Assembly: GCA_019418195.1 (NCBI GenBank)
Contig: DYCJ01000051.1
Coordinates: forward strand, 1-5,710
Direction of reading: 5' to 3'
DNA from: Clostridiales bacterium
Lineage (GTDB): Bacteria > Bacillota > Clostridia > Lachnospirales > Lachnospiraceae
Length of the DNA: 5,710 nucleotides
Shown here: positions 1 through 5,710 of the stretch, in pieces
How positions within the stretch are numbered: position 1 is the stretch's first letter
Layout of the letters: the number at the start of each line of letters is the position of its first letter
Made by a program: the position numbers and the translations under genes
The notes under the pieces: model-generated
The model's input: only the letters and a program-made list of their open reading frames with translations
What the model was told of the DNA's origin: nothing
Databases searched by the model: none

Positions 1-119
1 ATATCATGGAGGATCTTCTCGAGTCGTTAAAATATCTCTATAGTTTCTGTTCAGAATGATATTCTATTATAAAATTTTTTAAATGATGACAAAATAAGAA
101 TAAAAAAGATAAAATCACG

Positions 120-149
120 TTATTTCTAATATATGGTTTCTGCTACAAT
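120..149 (+). promoter_or_regulatory. Candidate sigma-A promoter of the transporter/glycosidase operon (extended -10)
   Basis: TGCTACAAT at 141-149 matches the extended -10 form TGnTATAAT with one mismatch. The sequence at the -35 distance (TTATTT, 120-125, 18-bp spacer) is a poor match to TTGACA, which is common for extended -10 promoters and for activator-dependent ones. The predicted transcript start would fall near 156, leaving a leader of about 62 nt before the ATG at 218. The surrounding 217 bases are AT-rich and have no convincing gene on either strand. No good catabolite-repression (cre) site is visible. The assignment rests on motif match and position only. Confidence 0.45.
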
Positions 150-161
150 ACACTCAGCAAC

Positions 162-183
162 AAAAGCAGCCGGTAAAGCTTTT
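162..183. repeat. Short inverted repeat in the 5' leader (possible operator or leader hairpin)
   Basis: AAAAGC (162-167) and GCTTTT (178-183) are perfect 6-bp inverted arms around a 10-nt spacer. The right arm also sits in a smaller perfect palindrome, AAAGCTTT (175-182). The repeat lies just downstream of the predicted transcript start, where a repressor operator or a 5'-end hairpin could act. Arms this short and AT-rich can occur by chance, so function is only a possibility. Confidence 0.25.
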
Positions 184-217
184 AGAGTGAAAGAAACAAA
201 CGAAAGGAAGGAACAAG

Positions 218-1618
218 ATGAGTAAAGAACTTGGAAAAGATATGAACGGCGTCCAGAAAGTTATGACAGGACCGGCCTATTTGGCAGACGCGCTGGGGCA
301 GGTCCCGCTGAATTCTATCTCTGTGCTGACCGGACAGATGACTTACTTTTATACAAATGAAGTGGGAATGGCAGCAGCGGCAGTAGGAACTGTACTGTTG
401 GTAGCCAAGATCGTAGATGCGATCACAGACCTGATTATGGGTAAGATTGTTGATAATACCAATTCCAAATATGGAAAAGCCAGACCATGGCTTTTAAGAA
501 TGATAATTCCCGTAATGGTGGCTCTTGTAATCCTGTTTACAGTGCCGAAGGCAAATGAGGGAATCCAGCTTGGATATGCACTTCTGACCAATATTTTTGT
601 ATCTGCAATCTGTTATACTGCAATTGCTGTCCCGTTTTATACCATGATGGCGTATAAGACAAAGAGCAGCGAAGAGAAAGGTAAAATGGGAACATATCGT
701 TCCGCAGTAGGATATGCGATTGGCGTAGCGCTCGGTATCGGACTGATCCCAATCACGGATGCTCTCGGCGGGGATCAGGCAGCATGGGTTAAATTTGCAG
801 TAATTATGGCAATCCTCTCTGGTATCGGACTTTTCATTGCATTTAAAGGTTCTAAAGAACTCTATGCCGGTGACGAGGAGGAGCAGGCAAAGGAAAGGTC
901 TGTTTCAATCTTCAAAGGTCTTGGAATGCTGCTCAGGAATACATACTGGATTAAGATTACAGTGTTTGGGGTCTGTATGAATATTATGTATGCCATGATC
1001 ATGGCGGCGCCGATTTACTATGCACAGTGTATTGTTGAAGACCCTGGGTTTTACAGTATTATCAATACAGTAAATATTATTCCGTCAGTGATTGGTTTCC
1101 TGACAGTTGGTATTCTTATTAAAAAGTTCGGACTTGCCAGAACAGCAAAATATGCAAGTATTGTGGGAATCATTGGATGCGTTGTGAGATGTATCTTCCC
1201 TGATAATGTACCGGTCGCTCTTATATTTGGTTCAGTTGTAATGTATGCAACTATCCCGCTTATCTCCGTACTTCCGGCAATGGTACTTAATACCGCTGAA
1301 GTAAACATGAAAAATTATGGAGTAAGGATTACAGGTATGACCAATGCTTCCAACAGTTTCGTTGGAAAAATAGGTTCCGGTGTCGGCAGTGCAGCAATGG
1401 GCTGGGTACTGGCAGCAGGCGGATTCGATGCGGTGGCAGCAGGCGGAGCTATTACAGAAAGCGTAAAAATAGCAGTATATGCGTTAAATATCTATATTCC
1501 GCTGGCAATGTTTGTAATTATGCTTATCATTCTTGCAAAATATGATCTTGAGGATAAACTTCCGGCTATGATGGCAGAGAACGATAAAAAAGCAGTGGGT
1601 GAAATGAAAGCAGAGTAA
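218..1618 (+). CDS. GPH-family glycoside/sugar:cation symporter (MelB/XylP-like MFS transporter)
   Basis: This is a membrane transporter of the glycoside-pentoside-hexuronide:cation symporter family, expected to bring a sugar or glycoside into the cell with Na+ or H+. At 466 residues it has the usual family length and about 12 hydrophobic helices, roughly 27-46, 53-75, 91-110, 118-142, 163-185, 190-210, 243-270, 282-305, 313-330, 335-360, 380-402 and 420-446. The family signature after helix 2 is clear: D67 and D71, then G75, D79 and GKARPW at 86-91. The two aspartates correspond to MelB D55 and D59 of the cation site. The central cytoplasmic loop (about 211-242) is highly charged and leads into the typical N-T-Y-W at 241-244. 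The start at 218 is supported by AGGAAGGA at 205-212, 5 nt upstream; the later ATG at 242 has no such site. The gene precedes two glycosidases, which points to a glycoside cargo. MelB's sugar-binding D19 and D124 positions are not acidic here (A137 is at the latter), so melibiose-like recognition should not be assumed. Family is near certain; substrate is unknown. Confidence 0.95.
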   Translation: MSKELGKDMNGVQKVMTGPAYLADALGQVPLNSISVLTGQMTYFYTNEVGMAAAAVGTVLLVAKIVDAITDLIMGKIVDNTNSKYGKARPWLLRMIIPVMVALVILFTVPKANEGIQLGYALLTNIFVSAICYTAIAVPFYTMMAYKTKSSEEKGKMGTYRSAVGYAIGVALGIGLIPITDALGGDQAAWVKFAVIMAILSGIGLFIAFKGSKELYAGDEEEQAKERSVSIFKGLGMLLRNTYWIKITVFGVCMNIMYAMIMAAPIYYAQCIVEDPGFYSIINTVNIIPSVIGFLTVGILIKKFGLARTAKYASIVGIIGCVVRCIFPDNVPVALIFGSVVMYATIPLISVLPAMVLNTAEVNMKNYGVRITGMTNASNSFVGKIGSGVGSAAMGWVLAAGGFDAVAAGGAITESVKIAVYALNIYIPLAMFVIMLIILAKYDLEDKLPAMMAENDKKAVGEMKAE

Positions 1619-1635
1619 TTAATTAAATGTGAATC

Positions 1636-1666
1636 GAAAAGGACTGTTTGAAAGGCAGTCCTTTTC
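1636..1666 (+). terminator. Intrinsic-terminator-like hairpin between transporter and rhamnosidase genes
   Basis: GAAAAGGACTG (1636-1646) and CAGTCCTTTTC (1656-1666) form a perfect 11-bp stem with a 9-nt loop, 18 nt after the transporter stop codon. The right arm ends in TTTT, which can act as a short U-tract, but the run is then broken by C-TAAT, so termination may be incomplete. The A-run on the left arm gives the structure partial symmetry for the opposite strand. The Shine-Dalgarno of the next gene (GAGGTG, 1676-1681) lies outside the hairpin and is not masked by it. The likely effect is partial termination, or protection of the 3' end of a processed transporter mRNA, giving less message for the enzymes than for the transporter. 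No good promoter is seen in the remaining gap. Confidence 0.7.
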
Positions 1667-1686
1667 TAATAAAATGAGGTGTTATA

Positions 1687-4446
1687 ATGAAGATTACTGA
1701 CGTAAGAATCAATGGAATGAAAAATCCTGTGGGGTATGATTATAAGAATCCCCGTGTAAGCTGGAAAGTACGGGATACACAGGCAAAAGACCAGACGGCC
1801 GTGCGGATAGAGACAGCTTCGGACGCAGCGTTTAAGGATGTTTTTTATGTTAAAGAAGGAAAGGACTTATCTTCTCTCGGGGAAATTCTGGAGATTGAGT
1901 TGAAACCGTATACGAGATATTATGTACGTGTACAGGTAGAGAATGAACTGGAAGAAAAGGCGGTGAGTGATCCGGTCTATTTTGAGACGGCAAAGATGGA
2001 TCAGCCGTGGATCGGACAATGGATCACTACACAGGAGAACGATACGTTTCATCCCGTCTTTCTGAAAACATTCCGGCCGCTCGGGGAAGTAAAGAACGCA
2101 CGGCTGTACATTTCCGGTCTGGGGCTTTATACGGCTTGTTTAAATAGCGAGAAGATCGGAGAAGAAGTTCTTACTCCTTATTACAGCAATTATCACGATG
2201 AAGTCCAGTATCTGACGTATGACATTACCGGGATGCTGAAAGAAGAAAATACACTTGAGGTATATCTTGGAAACGGCTGGTACAAGGGGCGTTTCGGTCT
2301 GGCGAGAATGAAAGAGAATTTCGGGAGCAGATTTCAGATGATAGGAGAGTTACGGCTCACTTATGCAGACGGAAGCGTTCAGACGATTCCTACTGATGAT
2401 ACATGGACTTATAAAGGATCTGATGTGGAGGGAAGCGATATCTATGACGGCGAGATATTGAACCGGCTGCTCTGGGACGAAAAAGAAAATCCTGAAAAAC
2501 CAGTTGTCCTGACGAATGCAGAAGGAAAACTTACAGAGAGATACAGCCTGCCTGTTTTAGAGATGGAGGAGATGCCCGTAAAAGAGATCATCCATACTCC
2601 CGCAGGAGAGACCGTGCTGGATTTCGGACAGAACTTTGCCGGTTATCCCGTTTTTCACTCTGCACAGTCTAAGGGAACGAAGATCGTACTTGACTTCGGT
2701 GAGATCCTTCAGGACGGGAACTTCTACAATGAAAATTACAGATCGGCAAAATCACAGTTTACTTATATATCTGACGGACGGGAAGAATGGGTGAAACCTC
2801 ATTTTACATATTTCGGATTCCGCTATGTCAGAGTGACAGGCTGGACCGGTGAACTGAAGAAGGAAGATTTTGTTGGAAAAGCACTCTATTCCTGTATGAA
2901 TGTTACAGGTAAGATCGAGACAGGCCATGCAGGTGTGAACCAGCTCTTCTCCAATGCTATGTGGGGACAGAAATCAAATTTCATCGATTTCCCGACGGAC
3001 TGCCCGCAGCGTGACGAAAGACTTGGTTGGACAGGTGATGCACAGGTGTTCTGCGGAACGGCCAGTTACAATATGGATACAGCGGCATTTTATCACAAGT
3101 TCATCCATGACCTGCGCACAGAGCAGATTAAACTGGACGGCATTCTTCCGGGAGTGATACCTGTGTTTGACAAGGACGCCGCCATTTTCAGCAGTATATG
3201 GGGAGATATCGCAACATTTCTTCCGACGGTACTGTATGAGCACTATGGCGACCGGTATGCTCTGGAAGAGTATTATCCGATGATGAAAGACTGGGTAGAC
3301 AAGATCACAAAGGAAGATAAGGCGAGAGGTCAGCGATATCTGTTTGATTACGGCAATCAGCTGGGAGACTGGCTGGCCCTTGACGGCCGTACGCAGCAGA
3401 GCATGAAAGGCGGCACGGATGATTATTATATCGGGTCGTGTTACTACGCGGCTTCTGTAAAGAAGACGGCGGATGCAGCTCATGAACTGGGATACGACGA
3501 AGATGAAAAGTACTATCGTGATCTGTATGATAAGATTTACAGTGCAATCCTGAAAGAATACTTTTCAGAGACAGGAAGACTGTGCATTGATACGCAGACA
3601 GCATATATTGTCGCGCTGTATTTCGGAATATACAAAGATAAGGAACGTATCGTAGAAGGATTAAAAAGCAGGCTGTATAAAGACTGCTATAAGCTTAAGG
3701 GCGGTTTTGTAGGCGCGCCGATCATGTGCCGCGTTATGGCAGAAAACGGAATGGAAGAAGAAGCGTTTTATTATCTGCTTCAGGAAGGTTATCCGGGATG
3801 GATGCACTGTATCAATCTGGGGGCGACGACGATCTGGGAGCGCTGGAATTCCGTTCTGGATGACGGCCATCTCAGCGGGATCATGATGAATTCTCTGAAT
3901 CACTATTCTTTCGGAGCAGTAGTAGAATATTTATATCGCGATGTGGCGGGGCTGAAAGCCCTTGAGCCGGGATTTAAGAAAGCTTTGATCACACCTCTTA
4001 TGAATCAGAAGTTAAAGTATATGGATATGACGTATGATTCGGCAGCAGGAAAATACAGAGTAGCATGGGAGATTCAGAAAGATGGAAATGTAAGAGTCCA
4101 GGTCGAGGTACCGTTCGGATGCAGCGCGGTGGTAGGCCTTCCATTTTATGACGGAGGAGTATTTGAAGTACAGGCGGGCGCCTATGAATATGAATATCGG
4201 CCGACACAGGATCTTCGCTGCCTGTATACGAAGAAGACCCTGTTTAAAGATATGCTCCAGGATGAGAACACAATGAAAATCATTGACAGGATTTCTCCGC
4301 TCCTTTCTAATTTCCTTGGCTCCGGTGATGAGGAGTTCCTCAATGAGAGCCTGGAGACACTTCAGGGAATGTTTTTCCTTGGCTTTTCTCCAGAAGAGAT
4401 TGAAAAGCTGACCGAAGAGCTCACACAGTTAAAAGAAGTGGTGTAA
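1687..4446 (+). CDS. Glycoside hydrolase family 78 alpha-L-rhamnosidase, cytoplasmic, with added C-terminal helical module
   Basis: This enzyme is predicted to hydrolyse terminal non-reducing alpha-L-rhamnose from oligosaccharides or plant glycosides by the inverting GH78 mechanism. Modules in order: an N-terminal Ig/fibronectin-like domain (about 1-100), a rhamnosidase N-terminal beta-sandwich (about 130-290), a second beta domain (about 300-400), the (alpha/alpha)6 catalytic barrel (about 408-745) and a C-terminal beta domain (about 747-837). The hallmark DCPQRDERLGWTGD spans 438-451, making E444 the probable general acid by analogy with Glu636 of Streptomyces avermitilis Rha78A. GATTIWERW at 712-720 supplies the probable base, E718. 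Other family motifs are WGD at 505-507, GDW at 560-562 and NHYSFG at 738-743. There is no signal peptide, so it should act in the cytoplasm on imported substrate. The start is supported by GAGGTG at 1676-1681, 5 nt upstream. Residues 839-919 go beyond the usual family end. It follows the transporter after a hairpin and precedes a GH2 gene by 19 nt. The family call is very secure; the aglycone or linkage preference is not visible. Confidence 0.97.
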   Translation: MKITDVRINGMKNPVGYDYKNPRVSWKVRDTQAKDQTAVRIETASDAAFKDVFYVKEGKDLSSLGEILEIELKPYTRYYVRVQVENELEEKAVSDPVYFETAKMDQPWIGQWITTQENDTFHPVFLKTFRPLGEVKNARLYISGLGLYTACLNSEKIGEEVLTPYYSNYHDEVQYLTYDITGMLKEENTLEVYLGNGWYKGRFGLARMKENFGSRFQMIGELRLTYADGSVQTIPTDDTWTYKGSDVEGSDIYDGEILNRLLWDEKENPEKPVVLTNAEGKLTERYSLPVLEMEEMPVKEIIHTPAGETVLDFGQNFAGYPVFHSAQSKGTKIVLDFGEILQDGNFYNENYRSAKSQFTYISDGREEWVKPHFTYFGFRYVRVTGWTGELKKEDFVGKALYSCMNVTGKIETGHAGVNQLFSNAMWGQKSNFIDFPTDCPQRDERLGWTGDAQVFCGTASYNMDTAAFYHKFIHDLRTEQIKLDGILPGVIPVFDKDAAIFSSIWGDIATFLPTVLYEHYGDRYALEEYYPMMKDWVDKITKEDKARGQRYLFDYGNQLGDWLALDGRTQQSMKGGTDDYYIGSCYYAASVKKTADAAHELGYDEDEKYYRDLYDKIYSAILKEYFSETGRLCIDTQTAYIVALYFGIYKDKERIVEGLKSRLYKDCYKLKGGFVGAPIMCRVMAENGMEEEAFYYLLQEGYPGWMHCINLGATTIWERWNSVLDDGHLSGIMMNSLNHYSFGAVVEYLYRDVAGLKALEPGFKKALITPLMNQKLKYMDMTYDSAAGKYRVAWEIQKDGNVRVQVEVPFGCSAVVGLPFYDGGVFEVQAGAYEYEYRPTQDLRCLYTKKTLFKDMLQDENTMKIIDRISPLLSNFLGSGDEEFLNESLETLQGMFFLGFSPEEIEKLTEELTQLKEVV
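4201..4443 (+). other. C-terminal helical extension of the rhamnosidase (residues 839-919)
   Basis: After the C-terminal beta domain ends in a tyrosine-rich strand (residues about 832-838), the protein continues for about 80 residues. This part is predicted mostly helical, with two charged amphipathic blocks: residues 851-877 (T-L-F-K-D-M-L-Q-D at 851-859, then P871-L-L) and 881-917 (S888-L-E-T-L, then F900-S-P-E-E-I at 900-905). The pattern of T-x-x-x-D-x-L-x-D, a proline-leucine about 15 residues on, and a closing S-P-E-E-I helix resembles, from memory, a small module found at the ends of other Firmicutes glycosidases and esterases. Its role is unknown to me; oligomer contact or protein docking are possibilities. 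It is in frame and uninterrupted, so it is not a frameshift product. Confidence 0.6.
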
Positions 4447-4465
4447 ATATTGAGAGGAAAAAGAG

Positions 4466-5710
4466 ATGAATAATATATTATGGAATGACAACTGGGAATA
4501 CTGGGAGACGGAAAATGAGGGCATCCCGGCAAGAATCCCGGACAATCCAAAGAAAATCACGCTTCCCCATGATGCTATGCTAGAAAAATCGGCGTATGCA
4601 GAGAGCAAAAACGGATTTAATACCGGATACCACGATGGCGCGGTGAGCCATTACCGGAAAGTATTTTTTGTGGGCGAAGAGAAGAAAGATAAAACGATGA
4701 TGCTGAAGTTTGACGGAATCTATATGAATTCATTCGTCTATGTCAACGAACAGCTGGCAGGTCACTGGCCTTATGGATATACGACATTTTACGTCACACT
4801 GGATGATTATCTGGAATATGGCAGAGAAAATGAGATACATATTGTGGTGAAAAACAGCGGAATGGGAAGCAGCCGCTGGTATTCGGGCGGAGGCATCTAC
4901 AGGGATGTATTTCTGCTCGAAGGAGAAAGAATATCTGTTCTTCCAGATCGGCTTCAGATTACGACGGAAGAATTAGATGAAGAATACGCGAAGATACGGG
5001 TCGGCTTTACAGTATCCAACAGAAGCATGTATGGATCAGATCTTACGGCACATATTACTTTACAGGATAAGAACGGGCAGACTGCGGCAGAATGTCATGT
5101 GCCGTTCCGGGTGCGCGCCCGGAAGGAACTGGCAACGGGCGCGAGCCTGCTCGTTCCCGGTCCTGAGCCATGGTCCGCAGATACGCCGGTTCTCTATACC
5201 TGCATGGTCACACTGGAAGAGGGAGAAAAAACGATAGATACTGCGGTGGATACATTTGGAATAAGAACTCTCTGTCTTGACGCGAAAAGAGGGTTAAGAG
5301 TCAATGGAAGAGCCGTGAAACTCAGAGGAACCTGTCTCCACCATGACAGCGGTATTCTGGGCGCCGCCACCTATGAGGATGCCCATGTCCGTCAGCTTAC
5401 GATTCTGAAAAACGCGGGATTTAATGCAGTACGTATGTCCCATCACCCGATGGCGCCCGCTATGCTCCGTGCCTGCGACAAGGTCGGGATGTATGTAATG
5501 GACGAGACATTTGACATGTGGACGCAGTCGAAGACAGATTTTGATTACTCTCACTTTTTCAATGAGTGGTGGATGAGAGATATTGAAGCGATGGTCAGAA
5601 AAGACTATAATCATCCCTGTGTTATTATGTATTCAATCGGTAATGAAATCCCCGAGTGCGGAACAGACAGAGGCATCGAACTTGGGCATGAGATGGCGCG
5701 ATTTATAAAG
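4466..5710 (+). CDS. Glycoside hydrolase family 2 enzyme (beta-galactosidase/beta-glucuronidase-like), 3' end beyond window
   Basis: The reading frame is open for 415 codons to the last base, so this is the N-terminal part of a protein that in this family usually runs to about 600-1000 residues. It is a retaining exo-acting glycosidase expected to remove a beta-linked sugar, probably in the cytoplasm because no signal peptide is seen. Modules: a jelly-roll sugar-binding domain (about 1-160) with LPHDA near residue 33 and RWYSGGGIYRDV at 137-148; an Ig-like domain (about 165-267) closing with TFGIR at 263-267; and a TIM barrel from about 275. Barrel motifs are RGTCLHHD at 287-294, N-A-V-R-M-S-H-H-P at 320-328, MDE at 345-347, and S-I-G-N-E, whose E394 is the acid/base residue. 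The catalytic nucleophile lies beyond the window. The start has GAGAGGA at 4452-4458 with a 7-nt spacer, and the 19-nt gap after the rhamnosidase stop indicates cotranscription. The double-histidine motif resembles beta-galactosidase-type members more than glucuronidases, but the sugar specificity cannot be fixed from this fragment. Confidence 0.95.
   Translation, partial: MNNILWNDNWEYWETENEGIPARIPDNPKKITLPHDAMLEKSAYAESKNGFNTGYHDGAVSHYRKVFFVGEEKKDKTMMLKFDGIYMNSFVYVNEQLAGHWPYGYTTFYVTLDDYLEYGRENEIHIVVKNSGMGSSRWYSGGGIYRDVFLLEGERISVLPDRLQITTEELDEEYAKIRVGFTVSNRSMYGSDLTAHITLQDKNGQTAAECHVPFRVRARKELATGASLLVPGPEPWSADTPVLYTCMVTLEEGEKTIDTAVDTFGIRTLCLDAKRGLRVNGRAVKLRGTCLHHDSGILGAATYEDAHVRQLTILKNAGFNAVRMSHHPMAPAMLRACDKVGMYVMDETFDMWTQSKTDFDYSHFFNEWWMRDIEAMVRKDYNHPCVIMYSIGNEIPECGTDRGIELGHEMARFIK
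5105..5124. repeat. GC-rich inverted repeat inside the GH2 coding sequence
   Basis: TTCCGGG (5105-5111) and CCCGGAA (5118-5124) are perfect 7-bp arms around TGCGCG. In RNA a further U-G pair would close a GCGC tetraloop, giving an 8-bp, GC-rich stem. It lies in codons for the Ig-like domain (about residues 214-220), in a stretch rich in CGG, CGC and GCC codons compared with the A/T-leaning codons around it. It may be simply a product of that codon run; there is no U-tract, so it is not a terminator. Confidence 0.5.

Noticed and set aside
3..59. Possible C-terminal tail of an upstream plus-strand gene, open from the window edge to TGA at 57-59 (ends ...K-Y-L-Y-S-F-C-S-E).
   Set aside because: Only about 18 codons are visible and all three forward frames are open for a short distance here (stops at 28, 41 and 57). 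The residues look protein-like, but there is nothing to identify a family, so it is not called.
53..65. Small inverted repeat AGAAT-GAT-ATTCT in the upstream region.
   Set aside because: Five-base AT-rich arms are expected by chance in sequence of this composition, and it is more than 75 bp upstream of the candidate promoter's -10.
188..201. TGAAAGAAACAAAC, considered as a catabolite-responsive (cre) element.
   Set aside because: It lacks the central CG and the symmetric right half of the cre consensus; the match is only to the left half.
2974..3483. Minus-strand 169-codon open frame within the rhamnosidase gene.
   Set aside because: It lies entirely opposite the GH78 catalytic motifs, its translation resembles no known family, and no ribosome site precedes it. 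It is an antisense shadow of a well-conserved gene.
4977..5237. Plus-strand 86-codon open frame overlapping the GH2 gene in another frame.
   Set aside because: The arginine-rich, low-complexity translation is typical of an off-frame reading, while the GH2 frame carries conserved domain motifs throughout.
5294..5614. Minus-strand 106-codon open frame opposite the GH2 barrel.
   Set aside because: It is antisense to the conserved barrel motifs at residues 287-352 of the GH2 protein, with no start context and no recognisable protein features.

Overview
The window looks like chromosomal DNA from a low-to-medium GC Gram-positive gut anaerobe, most likely a Clostridia/Lachnospiraceae-type Firmicute. 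This rests on purine-rich Shine-Dalgarno sites at 5-7 nt spacing, an AT-rich promoter region, A/T-leaning codon use, and the style of the three proteins. The taxonomic call is an inference; no rRNA or marker gene is present.

Layout: positions 1-217 are AT-rich non-coding sequence with a candidate extended -10 promoter (about 120-149) and a short inverted repeat near the predicted transcript start. Three codirectional plus-strand genes follow. The first is a 466-residue GPH-family (MelB/XylP-like) sugar:cation symporter (218-1618). A perfect 11-bp hairpin (1636-1666) separates it from a complete 919-residue GH78 alpha-L-rhamnosidase (1687-4446). The third gene, 19 nt further on, is a GH2 glycoside hydrolase (4466 to the window end) cut off inside its TIM barrel just after the acid/base glutamate.

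How they fit together: neither enzyme has a signal peptide, so both should be cytoplasmic. The simplest reading is a small glycoside-scavenging operon. The symporter imports an intact rhamnose-containing oligosaccharide or plant glycoside, the GH78 enzyme removes terminal alpha-L-rhamnose, and the GH2 enzyme cleaves a beta-linked sugar (galactose, glucuronic acid or similar). The exact substrate cannot be read from the sequence. No regulator gene and no rhamnose catabolism gene lies in the window.

Points worth a second look are the hairpin between transporter and enzymes, an approximately 80-residue helical module added to the end of the rhamnosidase, the absence of both MelB sugar-binding aspartates in a transporter that keeps both cation-site aspartates, and a strong GC-rich hairpin inside the GH2 coding sequence. 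I see no mobile element, CRISPR array, tRNA or rRNA, and nothing that clearly amounts to an undescribed system.
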